From contig CANRMZ010000005.1 of NCBI GenBank assembly GCA_947631885.1, positions 1 through 21,976 on the forward strand: a stretch of 21,976 bases of DNA. The letters run 5' to 3'. A program made the translations under genes and the position numbers. Of this stretch, positions 6,696 through 13,996 are shown in pieces. Positions within the stretch are counted from its first letter, which is position 1, and each line of letters opens with the position of its first letter. Origin of the DNA: an uncultured Bacilli bacterium (lineage in GTDB: Bacteria > Bacillota_I > Bacilli_A > RF39 > UBA660). The notes below the pieces were generated by a model. That model was given only the letters and a program-made list of their open reading frames with translations, was not told the DNA's origin and did no database searches.

Positions 6696-6884
6696 TTATA
6701 CAGCTTCAATAATATTAATAATAAACATCGCCGATGTATATGCTAGACCTAACATCATCAAAAAGGCTAATACCCTGGCTTCGTACTTATATCTGGCTTT
6801 AATAAAATGATCAAAATTGACTCCACTCAGGGCAAAAGCTGATAATAGTAGCATTAAGATATAAATATATATCTTATAACTCAT
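6696..6884 (-). CDS. ywzB: DUF1146 (YwzB-like) small membrane protein
   Basis: 62 residues with two membrane helices (about 5-20 and 39-58). The family signature ALSGVNFDHFIK lies between them, then EARVLAFLMM. Its function is unknown, but in Bacilli the gene sits close to spoIID/murA, as here. A GTG at 6893 would extend it by three codons, but AAAAGGTG is correctly spaced for ATG 6884, which I use. Its first 11 bases overlap the end of rpiB, so translation is probably coupled, and spoIID follows 11 nt later. Confidence 0.85.
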   Translation of the reverse strand: MSYKIYIYILMLLLSAFALSGVNFDHFIKARYKYEARVLAFLMMLGLAYTSAMFIINIIEAV

Positions 6885-7329
6885 TATATGCACCTTTTTC
6901 GTATCTTATGATTTTATCTACACGATTTAAATATCTTGGTTCATTTGCTATCTTGGTATTAATAAAAGTATCTATTATTTCCTCGGTTCTTTCTAGCTTA
7001 TTTTCCATACCAAGGCATATTACGTTTGCCGCATTATGTTGCCTTGCATAAAAGGCATCATCAACATCAGTGCATCTAGCAGCCATAATACCTTTGACTT
7101 TATTAGCAGCGATACTCATACCAATACCTGTTCCACATATTAAAATACCTATACTATCAGGATTTTTAACTACATTATGACAAACATCAAAAGCAAAGTC
7201 TGCGAAATCATCGTCAGGATCATGAGGAAGCTCAGAAGGAATAACCTCAAGGCCATTGCTACGAAGATAGGCTACTAAATCGTTTTCTATTACATTTGCT
7301 CTATGATCTGTTCCAATAAATACTTTCAT
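6874..7329 (-). CDS. rpiB: Ribose-5-phosphate isomerase B (RpiB/LacAB family)
   Basis: 151 residues, normal for RpiB, which interconverts ribose 5-phosphate and ribulose 5-phosphate in the pentose phosphate pathway. Asp8-His9 lie in IGTDHRAN. The base Cys65 lies in the signature CGTGIGMSIAANK, and His98-Asn99 lie in ARQHNAANV. The frame is open 12 codons further up, but ATG 7329 has AAGAAGGT upstream and gives the standard MKVFIGTDH start. A LacA/LacB-type galactose-6-phosphate role is possible within the family, but a single subunit in a housekeeping neighbourhood favours RpiB. In B. subtilis rpiB (ywlF) lies in the same region. Its 3' end overlaps ywzB. Confidence 0.93.
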   Translation of the reverse strand: MKVFIGTDHRANVIENDLVAYLRSNGLEVIPSELPHDPDDDFADFAFDVCHNVVKNPDSIGILICGTGIGMSIAANKVKGIMAARCTDVDDAFYARQHNAANVICLGMENKLERTEEIIDTFINTKIANEPRYLNRVDKIIRYEKGAYNEL

Positions 7330-7350
7330 ATTTACCTTCTTTCCATTTTT

Positions 7351-7373
7351 ATTATACCATAGCAAATAGCTAT
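7351..7373 (-). promoter_or_regulatory. Extended -10 promoter of rpiB with a small inverted repeat
   Basis: TGGTATAAT (7351-7359) is a TGnTATAAT extended -10, without a good -35. The spacer carries ATAGC-N5-GCTAT (7359-7373), a possible operator or chance repeat. It should drive rpiB-ywzB-spoIID. Confidence 0.5.
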
Positions 7374-7412
7374 ATAATCTTTAACAAATACTACTTAACA
7401 TCATTAAGGCAC

Positions 7413-7440
7413 AAAAAAACAAAAAACTATTCAGCTTTTT
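7413..7440 (-). terminator. Rho-independent terminator of rpmE
   Basis: Stem AAAAAGCT/AGTTTTTT with loop GAAT (7421-7440; one G.U pair), then TTTTTTT on the minus strand. The rpmE stop codon (7427-7429) is inside the 3' arm. Confidence 0.7.
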
Positions 7441-7645
7441 GCTTTTCATCTAGACCATATTTACGATTAAATTTTTCAATGTTACCTGTCTTCTTAGCTT
7501 TGTTTTGAGTTCCTGTATAGAATGGATGACACTCACTACAAACTTCAACATTAATGCTTTCTTTAGTTGATTTAGTCTTAAATGTTGCACCACATACACA
7601 TGTTACGGTAGCATCTTTTAATTCTGGATGAATATTTGCTTTCAC
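7427..7645 (-). CDS. rpmE: 50S ribosomal protein L31, zinc-binding type
   Basis: 72 residues, the size of type A L31, which bridges the large and small ribosomal subunits. Four Cys are placed as in zinc-containing L31: Cys16 and Cys18 (CVC) and Cys36 and Cys39 (CSEC), followed by HPFYTGTQ. The frame stays open upstream, but the start must be GTG 7645. It gives the family N-terminus KANIHPEL and has AAGGAGGATG directly upstream. The gene stands alone between its own promoter and terminator. A zinc-free paralogue, if any, would be elsewhere. A small leader hairpin just before the ribosome binding site may control translation. Confidence 0.97.
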   Translation of the reverse strand: MKANIHPELKDATVTCVCGATFKTKSTKESINVEVCSECHPFYTGTQNKAKKTGNIEKFNRKYGLDEKQKAE

Positions 7646-7662
7646 TTTGCATCCTCCTTCCC

Positions 7663-7680
7663 ATACCAAATAATCGGTAT
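7663..7680 (-). promoter_or_regulatory. Hairpin in the rpmE leader, possible L31 autoregulatory element
   Basis: ATACC (7663-7667) and GGTAT (7676-7680) form a 5-bp stem with an 8-nt loop. It ends 2 nt before the GGGAAGGAGG ribosome binding region. Leader elements of L31 genes are known in Firmicutes; this one is too small to assign without a covariance search. Confidence 0.4.
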
Positions 7681-7698
7681 AGTTTGCGTTTCCTAGAT

Positions 7699-7726
7699 AT
7701 TATATCATACTTTTTTTAGATAGCAA
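7699..7726 (-). promoter_or_regulatory. Sigma-A promoter of rpmE
   Basis: TTGCTA (7721-7726), 16-nt spacer, TATAAT (7699-7704) with extended TG (TGATATAAT). It lies about 55 nt upstream of the GTG, leaving room for the leader hairpin. Confidence 0.7.
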
Positions 7727-7786
7727 CTAGTATTTATGGGATTTTTTTGTACCAAGAGAAAATCAATATTGAATGTTACATAAAAA

Positions 7787-8542
7787 TTATTTCACCATGT
7801 CTAATATCTTCTTGGCTTCCTTATTTATAAATCTATATGCACCTTCATTTATAAAATCACAAAAAATTGGACTTATATATATTTTATGTTTATATATAAT
7901 GTAAGTCATTGAAGTTTGAACTCGGCCTAAGTCTTTTTGAAAATAGTGTACTAAGTGTTCAGCATCTTTACTCCATTTGTCTACAAAAACAAATATACAT
8001 CTGGCGTGGCGTTGCCATCCTATAAAATTATCCTTTTCCTTATATTTTTTCTTATATGTTTCATTTAAAATTTTAAAAAGCTTTTTATATTCAGTTTTAT
8101 TATATTCTTCCATTTTAAAGACATAATATTTATAAACATCATGCTTACTAATAGTCTTACAAACAGTCTTATAAACAGATGACTCATCAATATTAAAGCT
8201 ATTAGAAAAATACTTATGATTTTTTAAGGTATTACATAAACTTTCATATGAAATTTCTTTATCTATATCAAAAATATAAGGTTCACCAGATTGTTTCTTT
8301 CTTTTTTTAATTTTATAGTCATATCTTATAAGAGCAATCATTATAGGTCCTGTGATAATTTCTATTATCCATGCCATCAATACATATTCCGTTATATCAT
8401 TATTTATTCCTAAATAATAAAGAAATAAATTTATTGCCATAGAAAAAAATAAAGGCATTGCTATAACGCCAACAATTGTTACACTTATTGAAAAAAGCTT
8501 CATCGATTTCATATCTTTTATATATTTTTCACTAAATTTCAT
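7787..8542 (-). CDS. Two-helix membrane protein of unknown function
   Basis: 251 residues; I do not recognise a family. Two membrane helices lie in the first third (about 15-46 and 53-72), followed by a basic stretch (YDYKIKKRKKQ). A cytoplasmic-looking domain of about 170 residues is rich in Lys, Tyr, Phe and Ile. A motif GWQRHARCIFVFVDKW near 180 and YKHKIYISPIFCDF near 218 look like beta strands of a compact domain. The gene has a consensus promoter whose predicted start falls almost on the ATG, and no recognisable ribosome binding site. It is inserted between the otherwise conserved genes murA and rpmE and is absent from the Bacillus order, so it may be a lineage-specific gene. Base composition looks even more AT-rich than its neighbours. 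Confidence 0.75.
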   Translation of the reverse strand: MKFSEKYIKDMKSMKLFSISVTIVGVIAMPLFFSMAINLFLYYLGINNDITEYVLMAWIIEIITGPIMIALIRYDYKIKKRKKQSGEPYIFDIDKEISYESLCNTLKNHKYFSNSFNIDESSVYKTVCKTISKHDVYKYYVFKMEEYNKTEYKKLFKILNETYKKKYKEKDNFIGWQRHARCIFVFVDKWSKDAEHLVHYFQKDLGRVQTSMTYIIYKHKIYISPIFCDFINEGAYRFINKEAKKILDMVK

Positions 8543-8548
8543 ACTTTA

Positions 8549-8577
8549 CTTATATATAAAATAAAATATTTTGTCAA
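8549..8577 (-). promoter_or_regulatory. Strong sigma-A promoter of the two-helix membrane protein
   Basis: Perfect TTGACA (8572-8577), 17-nt spacer, TATAAG (8549-8554). The expected start site is about 8542, the first base of the ATG, which predicts a leaderless or nearly leaderless mRNA. Confidence 0.6.
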
Positions 8578-8590
8578 CCATCGTATAATT

Positions 8591-9196
8591 TTAAATTTTC
8601 TTTATGATATAATTACTGACATTTTTATGACCTTTATTATTAAGATATAAATCATCTTTTATATAGAAAGTATTGTCTTTCCCCACGATACTACTATCTA
8701 TATAATGCACCTTAAAGTCTTTAGCATATAGCTTTATTTTGTCATTTATAAGCTTATAGTTACTATCATACATATTTATAATAAAGATATCATTTTTATT
8801 TAATTCTCTTACTCTTGCCAGAAATTTATACATATTATTTAAATATTCAATTGTTATTGAAGAATCTATTTCTTTATAGTTATTAAGTTCATTTATACCG
8901 ATACTTATAATTATTAAGTTAGCATTTTTTATATAATAATTAATATTATGTTTATTATTTGCTAGCATCTCATTATATTCATCAATTATAAAAGGTTCTA
9001 AGATCTCTTTATATTCAATATTTTTATCTTTTAATAAATATTTAAGTCTATCATTAAAATCATATGTTGATAAATTGTTATAATTTGCTCCTAAAAAAAG
9101 ATAAGTATATTTAGGCCTATAACATAGCCAGTATATAATTAAGACCAAAATAAAAGATATAAAAATTATAATTAATAGTTTATATCTTTTTCTCAT
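8591..9196 (-). CDS. Membrane-anchored SGNH-hydrolase-like protein, catalytic residues missing
   Basis: 201 residues. One N-terminal helix (about 6-25) places the domain outside the cell. The rest follows the SGNH/GDSL hydrolase plan: a first strand YLFLGANY (32-39), block III IISIGINEL (96-104), a strand DIFIINMYD, and a C-terminal block with LYLNNKGH (183-190). These proteins usually remove acyl groups from lipids, glycans or peptidoglycan. Here the nucleophile motif GDS is replaced by GAN (36-38), and the C-terminal D-x-x-H reads DDLY (181-184), so both Ser and His seem lost. It is probably inactive or uses other residues. ATG 9196 follows AGGGTGAAAT. It lies 37 nt after murA and is likely in its operon, hinting at a cell-envelope role. 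Confidence 0.6.
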   Translation of the reverse strand: MRKRYKLLIIIFISFILVLIIYWLCYRPKYTYLFLGANYNNLSTYDFNDRLKYLLKDKNIEYKEILEPFIIDEYNEMLANNKHNINYYIKNANLIIISIGINELNNYKEIDSSITIEYLNNMYKFLARVRELNKNDIFIINMYDSNYKLINDKIKLYAKDFKVHYIDSSIVGKDNTFYIKDDLYLNNKGHKNVSNYIIKKI

Positions 9197-9233
9197 ATTT
9201 CACCCTAATAAAAATTATGTAATTATTAGTGAA

Positions 9234-10502
9234 TTATTCTTCAGTTTCAATAATTTCTATATCAGCACCAACACTTTTTAATTTATTAATTATATTTTCA
9301 TATCCTCTTAAAATATATTCTATATTAGATATTACTGTACATCCTTCCGCAATTAAGCCAGCGGTAACAAGAGCTGCTCCTCCACGCAAATCAGTAGCAT
9401 TTATTGCGGCCCCTTTTAGTTTTGTAGGACCTGTTATAACAGCATGAGCATTATCCTTTAGCTCTATATTAGCACCCATTTTATTTAAATACTCTACATG
9501 TTGCATTCTATTTTCCCAGATTGTTTCCTCAAAAAGGGATACACCATTTGCTTGCGTAAGTAACACAGACATAGGTTGACCTAGATCGGTAGGAAATCCT
9601 GGATATACTAAAGTCGTGATGTTTATAGCCTTTAAGTTTGGTGATTTACTAATTATTATTGAGTTTTCTTTAACTTCAAAAGTTACACCCATATCACTAA
9701 GTTTATTTAATAAAGCCGTTATATGATTAGGATTAATACCACATACTTCAAGGTTATCTCCTAAAAGAGCACCCATTATTAAATAGGTTCCTGCTTCAAT
9801 TCTATCTGGTATAACGGATATTTCAGCAGGATGAAGTTCTTTAACACCCTCTATAGTTATCTTGGATGTTCCTGCACCTTTTATCTTAGCACCCATTTTA
9901 TTTAGGAAATCAGCAATATTTATTATTTCTGTTTCTTTAGCAGCATTTTCAATTATCGTAGTACCTTCCGCTAAAGAAGCTGCGAACATAATGTTAATCG
10001 TAGCTCCAACCGAAGCAAAGTCTAATTTAATTCTTGCACCGGTTAATTTTTCAGCATCAAGTATATATTTATGACTTTCTTCTTCATGAGTTACTGTCGC
10101 ACCTAAAGCTTCAAAGCCCTTTAGGTGAATGTCTATTGGTCTTGAACCAATATTACAGCCACCAGGGAAATACATTTCGACATGTTTATATTTGCCTAAT
10201 AAGATTCCCATAAAATAATAAGAAGCTCTTAATCTTTTAGATAAAATTTCACTAATGGTTTTGTTTTGAATATTACTAGAATCTATAGTAACTACAGAGC
10301 CTTCCATCTTTACATCAACATTTAGGTCTTTAATTATATCAAATAGAGCATCTCTATCGGATATATTTGGAACATTATAAAGCTTACTTTCACCAGTTGC
10401 TAAAATAGCTGCAGGTATTATAGCTACTGCACTATTTTTGGCTCCTCCTATGTGGATCTGCCCACGTAGGGTGTTCCCGCCAACAATTTTAATTTGTTTC
10501 AT
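9234..10502 (-). CDS. murA: UDP-N-acetylglucosamine 1-carboxyvinyltransferase MurA
   Basis: 422 residues, the normal length. MurA transfers enolpyruvate from PEP to UDP-GlcNAc, the first committed step of peptidoglycan synthesis, in the cytoplasm. Lys22 lies in GGAKNSAV. The catalytic and fosfomycin-target Cys116 lies in PGGCNIGSRPID, and Asp306 in PGFPTDLGQPM. ATG 10502 follows AAGGTGA. Bacilli often have two MurA proteins. In B. subtilis murAA is near spoIID and murAB near rpmE; as both neighbours are nearby here, I do not assign the paralogue. It has its own consensus promoter and a structured leader. Confidence 0.97.
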   Translation of the reverse strand: MKQIKIVGGNTLRGQIHIGGAKNSAVAIIPAAILATGESKLYNVPNISDRDALFDIIKDLNVDVKMEGSVVTIDSSNIQNKTISEILSKRLRASYYFMGILLGKYKHVEMYFPGGCNIGSRPIDIHLKGFEALGATVTHEEESHKYILDAEKLTGARIKLDFASVGATINIMFAASLAEGTTIIENAAKETEIINIADFLNKMGAKIKGAGTSKITIEGVKELHPAEISVIPDRIEAGTYLIMGALLGDNLEVCGINPNHITALLNKLSDMGVTFEVKENSIIISKSPNLKAINITTLVYPGFPTDLGQPMSVLLTQANGVSLFEETIWENRMQHVEYLNKMGANIELKDNAHAVITGPTKLKGAAINATDLRGGAALVTAGLIAEGCTVISNIEYILRGYENIINKLKSVGADIEIIETEE

Positions 10503-10521
10503 TTTTTCACCTTATCTTAAA

Positions 10522-10547
10522 CTTGGGATTTATACAAAAAATCCAAG
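10522..10547 (-). promoter_or_regulatory. Leader hairpin of murA
   Basis: In minus-strand RNA the arm CTTGGATTT (10539-10547) pairs with AAATCCCAAG (10522-10531) with one bulged C. It lies between the murA promoter and ribosome binding site and has no T tract. It could influence translation or mRNA stability. Confidence 0.4.
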
Positions 10548-10570
10548 GGAATACCTAAAATTTCAATTTT

Positions 10571-10599
10571 ATTATATGAATTTTTCTCATAATAGTCAA
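10571..10599 (-). promoter_or_regulatory. Sigma-A promoter of murA
   Basis: TTGACT (10594-10599), 17-nt spacer, TATAAT (10571-10576). It is a near-consensus promoter in the gap after mntP, with about 60 nt of leader before murA. Confidence 0.8.
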
Positions 10600-10603
10600 T
10601 TAC

Positions 10604-11137
10604 TTACTTTACTAGTTGTAAAATGACTAAAATTATAATAATAACTAGTCCAATTATTCTAGCTTTAAAGCCCATTTTCTGATATGACAGCTTACCAATT
10701 GTAAGTCCTATATAAGTAAATATCAGCGCTTCCGTAGCAAAGATAATTGGGCCTAAAATCCATATAGATCCCATCGATTTTAAGATTAATCCCACAGTTA
10801 AACTATCTAAACTAACAGAAAAGGCATAAATTAGCTTGTTTAAACTGTTAAGTTTTAAATCCTTTTCTTCTTTAGATATTAAAGATAAAAACATCTCAAT
10901 ACCGATAAACAAAAAGACAAAGAACAATAAAGTGCTTATTTTAACAGATATTATATTTATTAAATAAGAACCTAAATAAGCACCAATTATAGGTAAAACA
11001 AAATGAAATATACCTACGATAAGGCTATAAATAAGATTATCTTTTCTCGGAGGATTATATGTACCAATATTTATAGCTAGAGAAAAGGTATCCATTGATA
11101 AAGAAAAGCCTATTAATATAAGAAATAATATATTCAT
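10604..11137 (-). CDS. mntP: MntP/YtaF-family membrane protein, putative manganese exporter
   Basis: 177 residues with about six membrane helices and an internal two-fold repeat typical of the MntP (DUF204) family. The paired motifs are GFSLSMDTFSLAI (10-22, Asp16) and AFSVSLDSLTVGL (105-117, Asp111); these acidic residues inside helices are thought to bind the metal. In B. subtilis mntP (ywlD) lies close after spoIIR, as here, which supports MntP over the related sporulation protein YtaF. The gene starts 13 nt after spoIIR and has no clear ribosome binding site, so it probably depends on translation of the upstream gene. Confidence 0.75.
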   Translation of the reverse strand: MNILFLILIGFSLSMDTFSLAINIGTYNPPRKDNLIYSLIVGIFHFVLPIIGAYLGSYLINIISVKISTLLFFVFLFIGIEMFLSLISKEEKDLKLNSLNKLIYAFSVSLDSLTVGLILKSMGSIWILGPIIFATEALIFTYIGLTIGKLSYQKMGFKARIIGLVIIIILVILQLVK

Positions 11138-11150
11138 ACTACATTATATT

Positions 11151-11663
11151 TTAAAGATATTTATTTATGATTTTTTTAATATAGGTTGTATAGGTTACAT
11201 CATCTACATCACTTTCTTTAGCCTCAAGAAGGCATAAAGGAGGAAACATTACACACCACCAATTATCCCCTTTGCCCTCACCTAAAGTAATGACAAGTGA
11301 TTCATAATCTCCTGCATTATAAGTTACATTTTTATATACTTTTTCAGGAAAAAAATTATTACCTAATGATATATTAAAATCATCTGTATATTCACTAATC
11401 TTTTTACTTATGCTAGGAAGAGCTTTTTTTAGATTTATCCTGGTTTCACTTATAGTGTCAGACTCATCTGCTATTTCTTGAATCATAGGAAGGATTATAC
11501 TATTTAGTTTCATTTTAAATCTTTGATCTTCAATACTATTTGAGTTAGCTATTAACCTAAATCGGATACTTTCTTTAGGAATAACTACTGTTTCCTTTTT
11601 TTGCATATTTATCATTAATGCTATTACCATAATACCAAATAAAAATACTATAGTCTTTTTCAT
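11151..11663 (-). CDS. spoIIR: Stage II sporulation protein R
   Basis: 170 residues. SpoIIR is made in the forespore and signals across the septum to activate SpoIIGA, which processes pro-sigma-E in the mother cell. An N-terminal export helix (about 4-20) is followed by the family core: IRFRLIANSNSIEDQRFKMK (33-52), FFPEKVYKNVTYNAGDYES and the signature GEGKGDNWWCVMFPPLC. The B. subtilis protein is longer; this one lacks a C-terminal extension. ATG 11663 follows GGTGAAATT. It lies 38 nt after prmC, as in B. subtilis. I found no convincing sigma-F promoter in the gap. Confidence 0.95.
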   Translation of the reverse strand: MKKTIVFLFGIMVIALMINMQKKETVVIPKESIRFRLIANSNSIEDQRFKMKLNSIILPMIQEIADESDTISETRINLKKALPSISKKISEYTDDFNISLGNNFFPEKVYKNVTYNAGDYESLVITLGEGKGDNWWCVMFPPLCLLEAKESDVDDVTYTTYIKKIINKYL

Positions 11664-11701
11664 AATTTCACCAATTAAATTATGTTTTACTATAGTATTT
11701 T

Positions 11702-12430
11702 TTATTCATTTATTATAAATAAGTATCGATCAAAGTTATTTAAGTCTTTTCTTACTATTATATTTGCTTTAGGATAAATGCTTAAAGCTTTAGCTTTTAT
11801 ACTCTCTGCTTGATCTTTGCCTATTTCAAAAGCTATGATATTCTTGCTTGCCATTAAAGATGGACACTTTTCGAGAATCAGATTATAGAAATATAAACCA
11901 TTATCCTTAGCAAATATTGCATTTTGGGGCTCATACTTGGTCTTTTCATCTACTTCTTCATTAGGTGATACATAAGGGGGATTAGATACTAAGACATTAT
12001 ATTTATTTTTAGAAGTAAAACTTGCAATATCTTCACAAATAAAATTTATCTCTGTATTATTCTTTTGGGCATTATCTTTGGCTACTTCAATAGCTCTTTT
12101 GCTAATATCTATAGCATCAATACTACAATCCGTACTCTTTTTTAAAGCAATTGAGATACATCCTGAGCCAGTACCAACTTCAAGGATTTTAGGATTTTCA
12201 TATTCATATCTTCGAAGATAAAAAAGTAAATTTTCGACTAAATATTCAGTTTCAAAACGTGGTATTAAAACGCTTTCATTTACTTTTATAATATTGCCAC
12301 AAAAGTCAACATCACCAATTATATATTGAACAGGATATCCTGTTTCTAGCTTTTTTAGAGCTTCTTCTTGCTTTTCAAGAGGCACATATTTGCATATAAG
12401 CTCTTTATCAAAGTTATTCACTTTTAACAC
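11702..12430 (-). CDS. prmC: Release factor glutamine methyltransferase PrmC, short N-terminus
   Basis: 242 residues. PrmC methylates the Gln of the GGQ motif in RF1 and RF2 using S-adenosylmethionine. SAM motif I is EVGTGSGCISIAL (84-96), and the substrate-binding NPPY lies in VSNPPYVS (148-155). The protein is about 40 residues shorter than most PrmC. The N-terminal helical domain that contacts the release factor is mostly missing, and the conserved core (GYPVQYIIG) starts at residue 31. The start is GTG 12430, or GTG 12421 three codons later, which has a weak GGTG upstream. Either overlaps the end of prfA, its substrate gene, so coupling is very likely. Confidence 0.93.
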   Translation of the reverse strand: MLKVNNFDKELICKYVPLEKQEEALKKLETGYPVQYIIGDVDFCGNIIKVNESVLIPRFETEYLVENLLFYLRRYEYENPKILEVGTGSGCISIALKKSTDCSIDAIDISKRAIEVAKDNAQKNNTEINFICEDIASFTSKNKYNVLVSNPPYVSPNEEVDEKTKYEPQNAIFAKDNGLYFYNLILEKCPSLMASKNIIAFEIGKDQAESIKAKALSIYPKANIIVRKDLNNFDRYLFIINE

Positions 12431-13478
12431 CGGCTAGTTTTAAACGCATGTCTTCATTTACTAAAGCATCAATAATAGGATCTAAGTAACCATCCATTAC
12501 TCTATCAAGTTCCATAATTGAAAAGTTAATACGATGGTCAGTAACTCTATTTTGAGGATAATTATATGTTCTTATCTTTTCACTACGATCGCCAGTACCA
12601 ATTTTTGTTTTTCTTTCCATAGCATTTTCAGCCATTTGTTTTTCTTGCATTTCGTTGTTAATCTTAACTTTAAGTAGTTTCATAGCTTGCTCTTTGTTTT
12701 TTAATTGGCTTCTTTCGTTTTGGCAAGTTACAACTACCCCTGTAGGGATATGGGTTATACGAACTGCCGAATTTGAAGTATTAACAGATTGTCCACCTGC
12801 TCCAGATGAATGGTAAACATCTATTTTTAAATCACTTTCATTTATATCAATATTAACGTTTTCTACCTCAGGAATAACTAAAACCGTAGCTGTTGAAGTA
12901 TGAACTCGGCCTTGGCTTTCGGTCTCAGGAACTCTTTGGACACGATGGGAACCACTTTCATATTTCAAAAGAGAATAAACATTTTGGCCTTTTATCATAC
13001 ATTCAATTTGGGAAAAGCCCCCAGCCTCGCCTTCGATACTGTGCGTAACTTCAACTTTCCAACCATTTTTCTCAGCATAGTAAGAATACATTCGGAAAAG
13101 GTCTCCCGCGAAGATATTAGCTTCATCACCGCCCGCGGCTCCTCTTATCTCCATTATTACATTCTTACCATCATTTTCATCTTTTGGTACAAGAGCAATT
13201 TCAAGTTCGTGGTAAAGGCTTTCTTTTTCCTCTTCTAAACGAGTGAGCTCTTCTTTTGCCATTTCCGCAAACTCTGGATCACTTTCCATTATTTTAGTTT
13301 CTTCGATATTTTTTAATGTTTGTTTATAATTACGATAACATACTACGGTTTCTTCTAAATCAGCTTTTTCTTTAGAAATATCTTTTAATAAATTATAATC
13401 ATTTAATACTTCTTCACTACTTTGTTTTGCTAAAAGCTCTTCATATTTAGCTTCCATTGCATCTAGTCTTTCAAACAT
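12414..13478 (-). CDS. prfA: Peptide chain release factor 1
   Basis: 354 residues. RF1 reads UAA and UAG and releases the finished peptide. The codon-recognition motif PxT is present as PET in RVPETESQGR (about 184-186), which separates it from RF2 (SPF). The catalytic GGQ is in SSGAGGQSVNTS (228-230). A preceding frame-matched ATG at 13493 lacks a ribosome binding site. ATG 13478 gives the usual MFERLDAMEAKYEEL start and has GGGATGTG upstream, so I use it. It has its own promoter after the rpoE terminator and leads prfA-prmC-spoIIR-mntP. Confidence 0.97.
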   Translation of the reverse strand: MFERLDAMEAKYEELLAKQSSEEVLNDYNLLKDISKEKADLEETVVCYRNYKQTLKNIEETKIMESDPEFAEMAKEELTRLEEEKESLYHELEIALVPKDENDGKNVIMEIRGAAGGDEANIFAGDLFRMYSYYAEKNGWKVEVTHSIEGEAGGFSQIECMIKGQNVYSLLKYESGSHRVQRVPETESQGRVHTSTATVLVIPEVENVNIDINESDLKIDVYHSSGAGGQSVNTSNSAVRITHIPTGVVVTCQNERSQLKNKEQAMKLLKVKINNEMQEKQMAENAMERKTKIGTGDRSEKIRTYNYPQNRVTDHRINFSIMELDRVMDGYLDPIIDALVNEDMRLKLAGVKSE

Positions 13479-13506
13479 GCATACACATCCCATCTAATTC
13501 AAAATA

Positions 13507-13535
13507 ATTATATTAAGAAAGATTAAAAAAAACAA
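13507..13535 (-). promoter_or_regulatory. Sigma-A promoter of the prfA operon
   Basis: TTGTTT (13530-13535), 17-nt spacer, TATAAT (13507-13512). The -35 box overlaps the foot and T tract of the rpoE terminator, a compact arrangement. Confidence 0.65.
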
Positions 13536-13550
13536 GTATTTACATACCTG
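13525..13550 (-). terminator. Rho-independent terminator of argS-rpoE
   Basis: CAGGTAT/ATACTTG stem with loop GTAA (13533-13550; one G.U pair), followed by about eight T on the minus strand. The rpoE TAA stop (13540-13542) forms part of the loop and stem. Confidence 0.8.
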
Positions 13551-13992
13551 CTTCTTCTTCATCATCTACAATAAGGAAATCGTCTAGTTCATCATCGTCA
13601 GTATCGACATCATCCTCTTCAGAACTATTGTCATAAAAGATATCTTCTTGATTATCATCAGTTTCCTTATTCTCATCTATTTCTTCTTCATCTGCATCTA
13701 CTTCAACATCATCGATTTCTTCATCTTCAATAACGACTTTTGGTGTATGTTTTCTACGTAAGTCACAATATCCTTTGTCAAGAATAATAAACTTTTTATC
13801 CGTAGAGACTAATTCGAAAAAGTCTGCGATTTTAGCTTCAAATTCAGCATCTGACATATTTAAAAGTTTACATATCTTTTTAAATATATCAACGATTTTC
13901 ATCTTAGTTCCTTTTTCGGTTAAGATAAGCTCTGTTATTTCTCCATAAGTCATTTGTTCTAATTCTTCTAAAGATAATTTTTTTAGTTCCAT
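13540..13992 (-). CDS. rpoE: RNA polymerase delta subunit
   Basis: 150 residues in two parts. The folded N-terminal HARE-HTH domain (about 1-75) begins MELKKLSLEELEQMTYGEI and ends near KFIILDKGYCDLRR. The unstructured tail consists almost only of Asp and Glu (about 85-148). Delta is a Bacillota-specific RNA polymerase subunit that speeds enzyme recycling and displaces nucleic acid through its acidic tail. The frame is open ten codons further up, but ATG 13992 fits the family and has AAAGGATG. It begins 4 nt after the argS stop; the argS-rpoE pair is also found in B. subtilis. A terminator overlaps its stop. Confidence 0.95.
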   Translation of the reverse strand: MELKKLSLEELEQMTYGEITELILTEKGTKMKIVDIFKKICKLLNMSDAEFEAKIADFFELVSTDKKFIILDKGYCDLRRKHTPKVVIEDEEIDDVEVDADEEEIDENKETDDNQEDIFYDNSSEEDDVDTDDDELDDFLIVDDEEEAGM

Positions 13993-13996
13993 TATA

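Noticed and set aside
7763..7772. Perfect palindrome TCAATATTGA after the two-helix membrane protein
   Set aside because: It has no loop or T tract, and 10-bp AT palindromes are expected by chance in such AT-rich sequence.
11664..11701. Sigma-F promoter before spoIIR
   Set aside because: The best -10 candidate (GTAAAACATA) has two mismatches at key positions and no GYATA-type -35 at 15 nt. SpoIIR may be read from the prfA promoter or from a site I cannot recognise.
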